A stretch of 64,000 bases of DNA from Deroplatys truncata (taxonomy: Eukaryota; Arthropoda; Insecta; Mantodea; Mantidae), in assembly GCA_030765065.1 (NCBI GenBank), contig CM060985.1, forward strand, positions 5,208,001-5,272,000, written 5' to 3'. The position numbers were made by a program, and so were the translations under genes. Below, in pieces: positions 11,717 to 24,935 of the stretch. The notes beneath the pieces were generated by a model that searched no databases, was not told where the DNA came from, and saw nothing but the letters and a program-made list of their open reading frames with translations. Each line of letters starts with the position of its first letter. Within the stretch, counting starts at the first letter, position 1.

Positions 11717-12445
11717 GTCCCTTAATCTCTAACACCTTTCCACAAGCGGAGACCAGCGTTACTGTTAGTGCAAACAAGTCCTGGAGACTCTGCTGTGTCC
11801 CCACATCTCTAACACCTTTCAACACGCGGAGACCAGGGTTACTGTTAGTGCAAACAAGGTACTGGAGACTCTGCTGTGTCACCACATCTCTAACACCTTT
11901 CCACAAGCGAAGACCAGGGTTACTGTTAGTGCAAACAAGGTACTGGAGACTTTGCTGTGTCCCCTCATCTCTAACACCTTTCCACAAACGGAGACCAGGG
12001 TTACTGTTAGTGCAAACAAGGGACTAGAGACTCTGCTGTGTCACCACATCTCTAATACCTTTCCACAAACGAAGACCAGGGTTACTGTTAGTGCAAACAA
12101 GGGACAGGAGACTCTGCTATGTCCCCACATCTCTAACACCTTTCTACAAACGAAGACCAGGGTTACTGTTAGTGCAAACAAGGGACAGGAGACTCTGCTG
12201 TCTCCACATATCCAACGCCTTTCCACAAGCGAAGACCAGGGTTACTGTTAGTGCAAACAAGGTACTGGAGACTCTGCTGTGACACCACATCTCTAACACC
12301 TTTCCACAAACGAAGACCAGGGTTACTGTTAGTGCAAACAAGGGACAGGAGACTCTGCTGTCTCCACATATCCAACACCTTTCCCCAAGCGAAGACCAGG
12401 GTTACTGTTAGTGCAAACAGAGTACTGGAGAGTCTGCTGTGTCCT

Positions 12446-15400
12446 CCTCCCATTGACACATGTCACAAGCGGACACCAGGGTTACTGTTAGTGCAAACAG
12501 GGAGCTGGAGACTCTTCTGTGTCTTCCTTAGGTTGACACTTATTTACAAGCGGACCACACGGTTATTGTTAGTGCAAACAGAGAGCTGAAGACTTTGCTG
12601 TTTCTTCCTTAGGTTGACACTTAATTACAAGCGGACACCAGGGTTAATGTTAGTGCAAACACTGAGCTGGAGACTCTGCTGTGTCTTCCTGAGGTTGATA
12701 CTTATTTACAAGCGGAGATAAGGGTTACTGTTAGTGCAAACAGGGTACTGGAGACTCTGCTGTGTCTTCCTGTGGTTGACACTTATTTACAAGTGGAGAT
12801 CAGGGTTACTGTTAGTGCAATTAGGGAGCTTGAGACTCTGCTGTGTCTTCCTGAGGTTGACACTTATTTACAAGCGGAGATCAGGGTTACTGTTAGTGCA
12901 AACAGAGCACTGGAGACTCTGCTGTGTCTTCGTGAGGTTGACACTTATTTACAAGCGGACACCAGGGTTACTGTTAGTGCAAACAGAGTACTGGAGACTT
13001 TGCTGTGTCTTCGTTAGGTTGACACTTATTTACAAGCGGAGATCAGGGTTACTGTTAGTGCAAACAAGGTACTGGAGACTCTGCTGTGTCCTCCTCCCAT
13101 TGACACATTTCGCAAGAGGACACCAGGGTTACTGTTAGTGCAAACAGAGTACTGGAGACTCTGCTGTGTCTTCCTGAGGTTGATACTTATTTACAAGCGG
13201 AGATAAGGGTTACTGTTAGTGCAAACAGGGTACTGGAGACTCTGCTGTGTCTTCCTTAGGTTGACACTTATTTACAAGCGGAGATAAGGGTTACTATTAG
13301 TGCAAACAGAGTACTGGAGACTCTGCTGTGTCTTCCTTAGGTTGACACTTATTTACAAGCGGAGATCAGGGTTACTGTTAGTGCAAACAGGGTACTGGAG
13401 ACTCTGCTGTGTCTTCCTTAGGTTGACACTTATTTACAAGCGGAGATCAGGGTTACTGTTAGTGCAAACAGAGTACTGGAGACTCTGCTGTGTCTTCCTT
13501 AGGTTGACACTTATTTTAAAGCGGAGATCAGGGTTACTGTTAGTGCAAACAGGGTACTGGAGACTCTGCTGTGTCTTCGTGAGGTTGACACTTATTTACA
13601 AGCGGAGATCAGGGTTACTGTTAGTGCAAACAGGGTCCTGGAGACTGCTGTGTCTTCGTGAGGTTGACACTTATTTACAAGCGGAGATCAGGGTTACTGT
13701 TAGTGCAAACAGAGTACTGGAGACTCTGCTGTCTTCCTGAGGTTGACACTTATTTACAAGCGGACACCAGGGTTACTGTTAGTGCAAACAGGGTGCTGGA
13801 GACTCTGCTGTCTTCCTGAGGTTCACACTTATTTACAAGCGGACACCAGGGTTACTGTTAGTGCAAACAGGGTGCTGGAAACTCTGCTGTCTTCCTGAGG
13901 TTCACACTTATTTAAAAGCGGAGATCAGGGTTACTGCTAGTGCAAGCAGGGTGCTGGAAACTCTGCAGTGTCTCCCTGAGGTTGACACTTATTTATAAGC
14001 GGAGATCAGGGTTACTGTTAGTGCAAACAGGGTGCTGGAGACTCTGCTGTCTTTCTGAGGTTGACACTTATTTATAAGTGGAGATCAGGGTTACTGTTAG
14101 TGCAAACAGGGTGCTGGAAACTCTGCTGTGTCTTCCTGAGGTTGACACTTATTTATAAGCGGAGATCAGGGTTACTGTTAGTGCAAACAGAGTACTGGAG
14201 ACTCTGCTGTGTCTTCCTGAGGTTGACACTTATTTACAAGTGTAGATCAGGGTTACTGTTAGTGCAAACAGGGTACTGGAGACTCTGCTGTGTCTTCCTG
14301 AGGTTGACACTTATTTACAAGTGGAGATCAGGGTTACTGTTAGTGCTAACAGAGTACTGGAGACTCTGCTGTGTCTTCCTGAGGTTGACACTTATTTACA
14401 AGTGGAGATCAGGGTTACTGTTAGTGCAAACAGGGAGCTGGAGACTCTGCTGTGTCTTCCTGAGGTTGACACTTATTTACAAGTGGAGATCAGGGTTACT
14501 GTTAGTGCTAACAGAGTACTGGAGACTCTGCTGTGTCTTCCTGAGGTTGACACTTATTTACAAGCGGAGATCAGCGTTACTGTTAGTGCAAACAGGGAGC
14601 TGGAGACTCTGCTGAGTCTTCCTGAGGTTGACACTTATTTACAAGTGGAGATCAGGGTTACTGTTAGTGCAATTAGGGAGCTGGAGACTCTGCTGTGTCT
14701 TCGTGAGGTTTACACTTATTTACAAGTGGAGATCAGGGTTACTGTTAGTGCAAACAGAGTACTGGAGTCTCTGCTGTGTCTTCCTGATGTTGACACTTAT
14801 TTACAAGTGGAGATCCGGGTTACTTTTAGTGCAAACAGAGTACTGGAGACTCTGCAGTGGTTTCGTGAGGTTGACACTTATTTACAAGTGGAGATCAGGG
14901 TATCTGTTAAAGCAAACAGAGCTGGAGATCTGCTGTGTCTTCCTGAGGTTGACACTTATTTACAAGTGGAGATCAGGGTTACTGTTAGTGCAAACAGGGA
15001 GCTGGAGACTCTGCTGTGTCTTCGTGAGGTTGACACTTATTTACAAGTGGAGATCAGGGTTACTTTTAGTGCAAACAGGTACTGGAGACTGTGCTGTGTC
15101 TTCGTGAGGTTGACACTTATTTACAAGTGGAGATCAGGGTATCTGTTAAAGCAAACAGAGCTGGAGATCTGCTGTGTCTTCCTGAGGTTGACACTTATTT
15201 ACAAGTGGAGATCAGGGTTACTGTTAGTGCAATTAGGGAGCTGGAGACTCTGCTCTGTGTTCCTTAGGTTGACACTTATTTACAAGTGGATTACAGAGTT
15301 ACTGTTAGTGCAATTAGGGAGCTGGTGACTCTGCTGTGTCTTCCTGAGGTTGACACTTATTTACAAGCGGAGATCAGGGTTACTGTTAGTGCAATTAGGG

Positions 15401-18400
15401 AGCTGGAGACTCTGATGTGTCTTCCTGAGGTTGACACTTATTTACAAGCGGAGATCAGGGTTACTGTTAGTGCAAACAGAGTACTGGAGACTCTGCTGTC
15501 TTCCTGAGGTTGACACTTATTTACAAGCGGAGATCAGGGTTACTGTTAGTGCAATTAGGGAGCTGGAGACTCTGCTGTGTCTTTCTGAGGTTGACATTTA
15601 TTTACAAGTGGTGATCAGTGTTACTGTTAGTGCAAACAGTGTACTGGAGACTCTGCTGTGTGTTCCTGAGGGTGACACTTATTTACAAGTGGAGATCAGG
15701 GTTACTGTTAGTGCAATTAGGGAGCTGGAGACTCTGCTGTGTCTTTCTGAGGTTGACATTTATTTACAAGTGATGATCAGTGTTACTGTTAGTGCAAACA
15801 GAGTACTGGAGACTCTGCTGTGTCTTCGTGAGGTTGACACTTATTTAAAAGTGGAGATCAGGGTTACTGTTAGTGGAAATAGAGTACTGGAGACTCTGCT
15901 GTGTCTTCCTGAGGTTGACACTTATTTACTAGTGCAGATCAGGGTTACTGTTAGTGGAAATAGAGTACTGGAGACTCTGCTGTGTCTTCGTGAGGTTGAC
16001 ACTTATTTACAAGTGGAGATCAGGGTTACTGTTAGTGCAAACAGGGAGCTGGAGACTCTGCTGTGTCTTCCTGAGGTTGACACTTATTTACATGTGGAGA
16101 TCAGGGTTACTGTTAGTGCAAACAGGGAGCTGGAGACTCTGCTGTCTTCGTGAGGTTGACACTTATTTACAAGTGGAGATCAGGGTTACTGTTAGTGCAA
16201 ACAGGGAGCTGGAGAATCTGCTGTGTCTTCCTGAGGTTGACACTTATTTACAAGTGGAGATCAGGGTTACTGTTAGTGCAATTAGGGAGCTGGAGACTCT
16301 GCTGTGTCTACCTGAGGTTGACACTTATTTACAAGTGGAGATCAGGGTTACTGTTAGTGCAATTAGGGAGCTGGAGACTCTGCTGTGCCTTCCTGAGATT
16401 GACACTTATTTACAAGTGGAGATCAGGGATACTGTTAGTGCAAACAGGGTACTGGAGACTCTGCTGTGTCTTCCTGAGGTTGACACTTATTTACAAGTGG
16501 AGATCAGGATTACTGTTAGTGCAAACAGGGAGCTGGATACTGCGGTGTCTTCCTGAGGTTGACACTTATTTACAAGTGGAGATCAGGGTTACGGTTAGTG
16601 CAAACAGGTAGTGGAGACTCTGCTGTGCCTTCCTGAGGTCGACACTTATTTACAAGTGGAGATCAGGGTTACTGTTAGTGCAATTAGGCAGCTGGGATCT
16701 CTGCTGTGTCTTTCTGAGGTTGACATTTTATAACAAGTGGAGATCAGGGTTACTGTTAGTGCAAACAGAGTACTGGAGACTCTGTTGTGTCTTCGTGAAG
16801 TTGACACTTATTTAAAAGTGGAGATCAGGGTTACTGTTAGTGCAAACAGGGAGCTGGAGACTCTGCTGTCTTCCTGAGGTTGACACTTATTTACATGTGG
16901 AGATCAGGGTTACTGTTAGTGTAAACAAAGTACTGGAGACTCTGCTGTGTCTTCCTGATGTTGACAATTATTTACAAGTGGAGATCAGGGTTACTGTTAG
17001 TGTAAACAAAGTACTGGAGACTCTGCTGTGTCTTCCTGAGGTTGACACTTATTTACATGTGGAGATCAGGGTTACTGTTAGTGTAAACAAAGTACTGGAG
17101 ACTCTGCTGTGTCTTCCTGATGTTGACAATTATTTACAAGTGGAGATCAGGGTTACTGTTAGTGCAAACAGGGAGCTGGAGACTCTGCTGTGTCTTCCTG
17201 AGGTTGACACTTATTTACAAGTGGAGATCAGGGTTAGTGTTAGTGCAAACAGGGAGGTGGAGACTCTGTTGTGTCTTCGTAAGGATGACACTTATTTACA
17301 AGTGGAGATCAGGGTTACTGTTAGTGCAAATAGGTAGCTGGAGACTGCTGTGTCTTCCTGTGGTTGACACTTATTTATAAGTGGAGATCAGGGTTACTGT
17401 TAGTGCAATTAGGGAGCTGGAGACTCTGCTGCGTCTTCCTGAGGTTGACACTTATTTACAAGTGGAGATTAGGGTTACTCTTAGTGCAGTTAGGGAGCTG
17501 GAGACTCTGCTGTGTCTTCCTGAGTTTGACACTTATTATAAGTGAAGATCAGGGTTACTGTTAGTGCAAACAGAGTACTGGGGACTCTGCTGTGTCTTCC
17601 TGAGGTAGACACGTATTTACAAGTGGAGATCAGGGTTACTGTTAGTGCAGAGTACTGGGGACTCTGCTGTGTCTTCGTGAGGTTGATACTTATTTACAAG
17701 TGGAGATCAGGGTTACTCTTAGTGCAGTTAGGGAGCTGGAGACTCTGCTGTGTCTTCCTGAGTTTGACACTTATTATAAGTGAAGATCAGGGTTACTGTT
17801 AGTGCAAACAGAGTACTGGGGACTCTGCTGTGTCTTCCTGAGGTTGACACTTATTTACAAGCGGAGATCAGGGTTACTGTTAGTGCAAACAGAGTACTGG
17901 GGACTCTGCTGTGTCTTCCTGAGGTTGACACTTATTTACAAGTGGAGATTAGGGTTACTCTTAGTGCAGTTAGGGAGCTGGAGACTCTGCTGTGTCTTCC
18001 TGAGTTTGACACTTATTATAAGTGAAGATCAGGGTTACTGTTAGTGCAAACAGAGTACTGGGGACTCTGCTGTGTCTTCCTGAGGTAGACACGTATTTAC
18101 AAGTGGAGATCAGGGTTACTGTTAGTGCAAACAGAGTATTGGAGACTCTGCTGTGTCTTCGTGAGGTTGATACTTATTTACAAGTGGAGATCAGGGTTAC
18201 TATTAGTGCAAACAGGGAGCTGGAGACTCTGCTGTGTCTCCCTGAGGTTGACACTTATTTACAAGTGGAGATCAGGGTTACTGTTAGTGCAGTTAGGGAG
18301 CTGGAGACTCTGCTGTGTCTTCGTGAGGTTGATACTTATTTGCAAGTGGAGATCAGGGTTACTATTAGTGCAAACAGAGTACTGGAGACTCTGCTGTGCC

Positions 18401-21400
18401 TTCCTGAGGTTGACACTTATTTACAAGTGGAGATCAGGGTTACTGTTAGTGCAAACAGAGTACTGGAGACTCTGCTGTGTCTTCCTGAGGTTGACACTTA
18501 TTTACAAGTGGAGATCAGGGTTACTGTTAGTGCAAACAGGGAGCTGGAGACTTTGCGGTGTCTTCCTGCGGTTGACACTTATTTACAAGTGGAGATCAGG
18601 GTTACGGTTAGTGCAAACGGGGAGCTGGAGACTCTGCTGTGCCTTCCTGAGGTCGACACTTATTTACAAGTGGAGATCAGGGTTACTGTTAGTGCAATTA
18701 GGGAGCTGGAGACCCTGCTGTCTTCCTGAGGTTGACACTTATTTACAAGTGGAGATCAGGGTTACTGTTAGTGCAATTAGGCAGCTGGGGACTGGTGTGT
18801 CTTTCTGAGGTTGACATTTTATAACAAGTGGAGATCAGGGTTACTGTTAGTGCAAACAGAGTACTGGAGACTCTGCTGTGTCTTCCTGAGGTTGACACTT
18901 ATTTACTAGTGCAGATCAGGGTTACTGTTAGTGCAAACAGAGTACTGGAGACTCTGCTGTGTCTTCGTGAGGTTGACACTTATTTAAAAGTGGAGATAAG
19001 GGTTACTGTTAGGTAAACAAAGTACTGGAGACTCTGCTGTGTCTTCTTGAGGTTGACACTTAATTACAAGTGGAGATCAGGGTTACTGTTAGTGCAAACA
19101 GAGTACTGGCGTCTCTGCTGTGTCTTCCTGATGTTGACACTTATTTACAAGTGGAGATCAGGGTTACTGTTAGTGCAAACAGAGTACTGGAGACTCTGCT
19201 GTGTCTTCCTAATGTTGACACTTATTTATAAGTGGAGATCAGGGTTACTGTTAGTGCAAACAGAGTACTGGAGACTCTTCTGTGTCTTCCTGATGTTGAC
19301 ACTTATTTACAAGTGGAGATCAGGGTTACTGTTAGTGCAAACAGAGTACTGGCGTCTCTGCTGTGTCTTCCTAATGTTGACACTTATTTATAAGTGGAGA
19401 TCAGGGATACTGTTAGTGCAAACAGAGTACTGGAGACTCTGCTGTGTCTTCCTGATGTTGACGCTTATTTACAAGTGGAGATCAGGGTTACTGTTAGTGC
19501 AAACAGGGAGCTGGAGACTCTGCTGTGGTTTCCTGAGGTTGACACTTATTTACAAGTGGAGATCAGGGTTAGTGTTAGTGCAAACAGGGAGGTGGAGACT
19601 CTGTTGTGTCTTCGTAAGGATGACACTTATTTAAAAGTGGAGATCAGGGTTGCTGTTAGTGCAAATAGGGAGCTGGAGACTGCTGTGTCTTCCTGAGGTT
19701 GACACTTATTTATAAGTGGAGATCAGGGTTACTGTTAGTGCAATTAGGGAGCTGGAGACTCTGCTGTGTCTTCCTGAGTTTGACACTTATTTACAAGTGA
19801 AGATCAGGGTTACTGTTAGTGCAAACAGAGTACTGGAGACTCTGCTGTGTCTTCCTGAGGTTGACACGTATTTACAAGTGGAGATCAGGGTTACTGTTAG
19901 TGCAAACAGAGTACTGGAAACTCTGCTGTGTCTTCCTGAGGTTGACACGTATTTACAAGTGGAGATCAGGGTTACTGTTAGTGCATTTAGGGAGCTGGAG
20001 ACTCTGCTGTGTCTTCCTGAGGTTGACACTTATTTACAAGTGGAGATCAGGGTTACTGTTAGTGCAAAAAGGGTGCTGGAGAGTCTGCTCTGTCTTGGTG
20101 AGGTTGACACTTATTTACAAGTGGAGATCAGGGTTAGTGTTAGTGCAGACAGGGAGCTGGAGACTCTGCTGTGTCTTCCTGTGGTTGACACTTATTTACA
20201 AGTGGAGATCAGGGTTTCTGTTAGTGCAATTAGGGAGCTTGAGACTCTGCTGTGTCTTCCTGAGGTTGACACTTATTTACAAGCGGAGATCAGGGTTACT
20301 GTTAGTGCAAACAGAGTACTGGAGACTCTGCTGTGTCTTCCTGAGGTTGACACTTATTTACAAGCGGAGATCAGGGTTACTGTTAGTGCAAACAGAGTAC
20401 TGGAGACTCTGCTGTGTCTTCCTGAGGTTGACACTTATTTACAAGCGAAGATCAGGGTTACTGTTAGTGCAAACAGGGTACTGGAGACTCTGCTGTGTCT
20501 TCCTGAGGTTGACAGTTATTTACAAGTGGAGATCAGGGTTACTGTTAGTGCAAACAGGGTACTGGAGACTCTGCTGTGTCTTGCTGAGGTTGACACTTAT
20601 TTACAAGTGGAGATCAGGGTTACTGTTAGTGCAAACAGAGTACTGGAGACTCTGCTGTGTCTTCCTGAGGTTGACACTTATTTACAAGTGGAGATCAGGG
20701 TTACTGTTAGTGCAAACAGGGTACTGGAGACTCTGCTGTGTCTTCCTGAGGTTGACACTTATTTACAAGTGGAGATCAGGGTTACTGTTAGTGCAAACAG
20801 GGTACTGGGGACTCTGCTGTGTCTTCCTGAGGTTGACACTTATTTACAAGTGGAGATCAGGGTTACTGTTAGTGCAAACAGAGTACTGGAGACTCTGCTG
20901 TGTCTTCCTGAGGTTGACACTTATTTACAAGCGGAGATCAGAGTTACTGTTAGTGCAAATAGGGAGCTGGAGACTCTGCTGTGTCTTCCTGAGGTTGACA
21001 CTTATTTAAGAGCGAAGATCAGGGTTACTGTTAGTGCAAACAGTGAGCTGGAGACTCTGTTGTGTCCTCCTGAGGTTGACACTTGTTTACAAGTGGAGAT
21101 CAGGGTTACTGTTAGTGCAAACAGAGTACTGGAGACTCTGCTGTGTCTTCCTGAGGTTGATACTTATTGACAAGTGGAGATCAGGGTTACTGTTAGTGTA
21201 AACAGAGTACTGGAGACTCTGCTGTGTCTTCGTGAGATTGACACTTATTTACAAGTGGAGATCAGGGTTACTGTTAGTGCAAACAGAGTACTGGAGACTC
21301 TGCTGTGTCTTCCTGAGGTTGATACTTATTTACAAGTGGAGATCAGGGTTACTGTTAGTGTAAACAGAGTACTGGAGACTCTGCTGTGTCTTCGTGAGAT

Positions 21401-21540
21401 TGACACTTATTTACAAGTGGAGATCAGGGTTACTGTTAGTGCAAACAGAGTACTGGAGACTCTGCTGTGTCTTCCTGAGGTTGATACTTATTTACAAGTG
21501 GAGATCAGGGTTACTGTTAGTACAAACAGGGAGCTGGAGA
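12446..21540. repeat. 81-bp satellite 2, type B section
   Basis: The same 81-bp framework continues (GTTACTGTTAGTGCAAACAG, TACTGGAGACTCTGCTGTGT). The type A segment CCCCACATCTCTAACACC is replaced by CTTCCTGAGGTTGACACTT, with TATTTACAAG(C/T)GGAG following. Hybrid monomers with CCTCCTCCCATTGACACA occur at about 12,440-12,480 and 13,085-13,125. Smaller higher-order units are visible: a dimer of 162 bp near 16,960-17,130 and 21,180-21,500, and trimers of about 240 bp near 17,515-18,020 and 19,107-19,350. Long open frames (for example 19,716-21,170) are again explained by the 27-codon period. The last monomer breaks off at about 21,540. Confidence 0.95.
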
Positions 21541-22010
21541 GGAGTTCAACAATTGGAGACATCTCTATCCTAAATTTTCTGGAGATTCCAGTATTGAGTA
21601 TGAATTCTGAGCTAAGGTATATTTAATCCCCTATTTCCCTACGTTTAAGGTGACTCTCGTATCTGGAGAAGACTGGTTAGAAGGACTTGTGGGGCTCAAA
21701 CATGGATGCCCTATAGGAACACAATCGCACGCAGGTATTCAGTTGCTCACTTTATAAAATTCTAGCAATCAGATTAAGGAGCGAAAAAAAAAGTTTTTTC
21801 GGACATTGAGATCAGACAGTTTTGAAAACACGGCGTAGAAAAAAGTTGCAATTTTGTCATATTTTTTCAAAAACGTATACAGCTATAAAAAAGAACTATC
21901 TGAAAAACTACCAAAACACGTAAACTGTAATAGCACTGGAATTTTATGCAAAAATAAGTTAGATTTGCCCGCCATGTCATCTCGTTTGAGAACAAACATC
22001 TCTCGCATGT
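21541..22010. other. unique sequence after the array, nothing recognised
   Basis: No conserved motif is seen. A homopolymer-A tract lies near 21,784. The sequence runs into the RNase H-like scrap that follows. Confidence 0.4.
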
Positions 22011-22014
22011 TTGC

Positions 22015-22135
22015 CTTGTCATCTCCCAACAGGCTTGAAATGCGGTGGGTGCCGGGGCATCAGGGTATCAATGAAATGAAAAGTGTGATCATCTGGCTGA
22101 AAGGGATACTGAGATACCCAAGTTGGGCCTACACG
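22015..22135 (+). pseudogene. RNase H-like LINE fragment
   Basis: The plus frame reads LEMRWVPGHQGINEMKS, close to the WVPGHxGIxGNE signature at the end of RNase H domains in non-LTR retrotransposons. The NE-A-D continuation is damaged, and no other part of the element is recognisable nearby. It differs from the RNase H of the LINE at 54.5-60.4 kb, which has WIPGH, so it comes from another family. Confidence 0.45.
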
Positions 22136-22259
22136 CACTGCCAAAACTTAGGGAAGCACACCAACTCAGGTGGCAAACCTATCCTCCAGGAAACTGGTCT
22201 TAGCTCCATGCAACGCTCTTTCCTCATCCCTCCTGAGATTGGATAGAACGGGAAGTAGT

Positions 22260-22970
22260 TGCATAAATTTCTGAACGCGGTCACTCCAGGAAACATCTAC
22301 GTAATTAGACCTATGCAAGCATCAACCGATTTGTGGAACGTGCAGAGGAAACCACCTCCTCGCATGTCCATTCCTGTTAAAATAAGAGACTTTCCACAAC
22401 CAAACAAGATTTAAGAAGGTATGCTGACCTAGGAACCGGGATACTGCAGGGAACAGTGAAAGCTAAGGGAGGTCGGCACCTCGTTATCTAATCTAATAAC
22501 TTGCTGCCTGCTAAGATAACAGACGTGTCATCAACATACTCATGTGTATTGTTATCCTTATGTTTCAGGCTCGAAGGTCTGCCCTAGGGACCCCGCCTGC
22601 TGATAACCGGGATTGCTACAGCCAGCACCAGCAAGTAATGTCTGTCCTTGAACTTGAACTGATGGAAACAAAACATTAACATGATTTGTACCTCTCCAAG
22701 ACCAGTCACTCATCCCTTTCCTGCATCACGTTGTGCACATTTGTTTCAGCTCAATAGTCTTTAATTGCAATTGTATGGAAAGACTACAGCGTCCAGATGA
22801 ACCGAACAAATTTAATTTGATGTGGAAGCCACATCTTCAACTAACTGTTGCTTCTATTTTAATGTTGTTTTATTATACAATATTTTCTTGTAGGTACAAC
22901 GGGTATATAGAAGCTTAACAGATACTCAAATCGCTTTGAAACTCCGTTCTTTTTGTATGAGTAAGAGAAA
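22260..22970. other. intergenic DNA, nothing recognised
   Basis: No gene or repeat was recognised. A pyrimidine-rich ...TTATGTTTCAG at about 22,570 resembles a splice acceptor, but no convincing coding exon follows. Confidence 0.4.
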
Positions 22971-22974
22971 GAGA

Positions 22975-24521
22975 GAGACTCTCCCGATTATTCCGTTTGC
23001 ACAACTTTGTGCACAAAAAACGTAGATTATTTTTCGTCCACTTATGAAGTGAACTTTGTGCGTTTGAGTCGCCAACAATAAAGCACGTGACGAAAGTACC
23101 GTCACAAGCTCAGTTTTCTGGTGTCAGCGTGGCAAGAGATGGGGCAGACAGGAAAAAACAAATGCGTTGACATTAAAGCAAAAACTAGAATTAATTGAGA
23201 GTTTAGAGAAGGGGAAAACTCCTGCAAAACTAAATGCTGATTATGGCAATGGAAAGCAGACTGTTCAGGAATTGTGATTCTAATTCTGGACCATCTGCAG
23301 GAAAAAGCATGAAGAAATCCACATGCAATAAATTAGATTGCTGTTTAGCAAAAACAAGCAGAAGGTGTCGTTGTTTCAGGCGTGATGTGTGAGGAAAAGA
23401 TAATTTGTTTAGTTCCAGAGTTAATTTAATGCCTCAACTGTTAGCTAACGACGCCACGGGATTAGAGAACTAGCTGTGCAAGGTTCAACTGTTGCGGCAG
23501 CTGGGAACACAAATTTGTAATGCAGATCTGTATTGGAAATATCAGAACCGTTGCTTTTAAGAAGGAAGTTGGTCGTCTAAAGAACGCATTACAACGTTGT
23601 AATGCCTCTGGAAAGAAATCCCGATCATTCAAGGGTACTACTGCAGCTTCCGTCATTACAACGTTGTAATGCCTCTGGAAAGAAATCCCGATCATTCAAG
23701 GGTACTACTGCAGCTTCCGTCATTACAACGTTGTAATGCCTCTGGAAAGAAATCCCGATCATTCAAGGGTACTACTGCAGCTTCCGTCATTACAACGAAA
23801 ACGGAGCGTCACATTTTTAAAAACTAGTTGCACACAATTCGGCGACTTCTAGAAGAGAAAGGATTGTCAGTGCTAGTGCTTGACAACACCCCTTCACATC
23901 CCGACGAGAGCATTCTCGTATCTGGATGATGGAATGCCAGTTGAAGAAGTCAAGCCAAATACTCTAGTTCAGGAAGATTCCTCCAGATGTAGAAGATGGT
24001 GATTTTCAAAGTTTCACGACAACTTCACAAATAATGAATCTAGCAACGGCTTTAAATGGCTTTGAAGATGTCGATGAGGAAAACTCAAATGAGTGGCTGA
24101 ACCCGACTTGCAGTACATGAATGACCGCTGCTTCACCACAGTGACCCTGTCAGTCATTGCAGTGTGTTGACACTCCTCTAGATTATATGGGCCAGAGGGC
24201 GTTTCAGTACCAATGGCAACAAAAATTCCTAGTGGCGTGCGGAAAAGGGTCATTTCCTCCCAGAAGCAGACCAACATCACGGATTGCATGTTTTAAGAAG
24301 TAAATAGGCCTACAGTACCTATGTCAATGTCATTTTACTTAGCAGTACAGAACTTGGATAAACAAAAAGTGCATGCTTGAAAATAAGGCTTTTTAAAAGT
24401 AATTTCCTATTTATGTATATTTTACCTTAAAAACACTAAATTGTAGTTACGGATTATTGGTGTTTTCCGGTTTTTCGTGCACCTTCTCCCCCCATTACCC
24501 CGAATAATGGAGAGTTTACGG
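22975..24521 (+). mobile_element. Tigger/pogo-like DNA transposon relic
   Basis: Two hallmarks of a pogo/Tigger (CENP-B-related) transposase survive in order. At 23,164 the frame reads ALTLKQKLELIESLEKG, the start of the pogo/CENP-B helix-turn-helix. Near 23,865 it reads LVLDNTPSHPDES, matching the DNAPSHP motif of the DDE domain in this group, and GFEDVDEENSNEWLN near 24,060 fits the C-terminal part. Stops and frameshifts break it throughout. The outer ends are imperfect inverted repeats: ACTCTCCCGATTATTCCG at the left (22,978) against ACTCTCCATTATTCG read inward from the right (24,515), with TA after the right end. Confidence 0.6.
23587..23787. repeat. three perfect 67-bp tandem units, each with an 18-bp palindrome
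   Basis: Units start at 23,587, 23,654 and 23,721, and a partial fourth starts at 23,788. Each begins with the perfect palindrome CATTACAACGTTGTAATG, followed by CCTCTGGAAAG and ending TGCAGCTTCCGT. The copies are identical by eye, much younger than the transposon relic that contains them. Confidence 0.95.
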
Positions 24522-24556
24522 TATAACTATTTTAAAATTCAAACCAATAGCAAAGG

Positions 24557-24775
24557 CAGGTCAGTCGGTCCCTTATGCTTCTACCAGTGGCCCCCAGAAG
24601 GGAGAGACCAGATCCAGATGACGATGGGCGCAAGCACAGACGGGGTCCCTAACGTTTCCAGACGCCGTCCCCCCTGACTGAACAGACCCCGCAGCGAAGA
24701 AACCACTATAGTGGGCAAGCCCTGAAACAGAGGATGGGTACAGGAGCAGTCGCCGGGACCTCCCGCTCGGTGTCT
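24557..24775 (-). mobile_element. tRNA-derived SINE family 2, partial copy (antisense)
   Basis: Read on the minus strand, it shares GGAAACGTTAGGGACCCCGTC with the copy near 32,595 and the order of body blocks with the copy at 28,360. Its 3' end reads CTCTCCC..., then CACTGGTAGAAGCATAAGGG, then ACCGACTGAC, which matches a single monomer of the 81-bp satellite at 32.7-35.9 kb. The tRNA-like head is not clear here. Confidence 0.6.
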
Positions 24776-24849
24776 ATTTCTCGCCAATCACAGTTGTTCG
24801 CATCATTTGGTATTTATCGACTTCTGCTGCTCATTATCAGCGCGGGCGC

Positions 24850-24935
24850 GGATCCTTTTATAAAAATCCTTTTTGGGTATATGGGGACAAAAACATGTAT
24901 TTTTGTGAAATATTTGGGTGGAATACAATACTGGC
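24850..24935 (+). repeat. R880 3'-end fragment
   Basis: A short diverged piece of the family: AAAAACATGTATTT followed by TTGGGTGGAATACAATACT. Confidence 0.5.

Larger units (their letters stand above)
7529..12445. repeat. 81-bp satellite 2, type A section
   Basis: This is a tandem array of an 81-bp monomer containing CTCTAACACCTTTCCACAAG, GCGGAGACCAGGGTTACTG, TTAGTGCAAACAAGG and TACTGGAGACTCTGCTG. Positions 7,613, 7,694 and 7,775 show the exact period. Because 81 is 27 codons and the monomer lacks stops in several frames, long 27-residue-periodic reading frames appear on both strands. Repeated 2-bp losses (GAGACTCTG to GAGACTG) and other frame-shifting indels across the array argue against coding. 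Local higher-order repeats are annotated separately. Confidence 0.95.

Noticed and set aside
19716..21170. A 484-residue, 27-residue-periodic protein in satellite 2
   Set aside because: 81 bp is 27 codons, so open frames are automatic. Frame-shifting 1-2-bp indels elsewhere in the same array and equal openness of other frames show no coding constraint.
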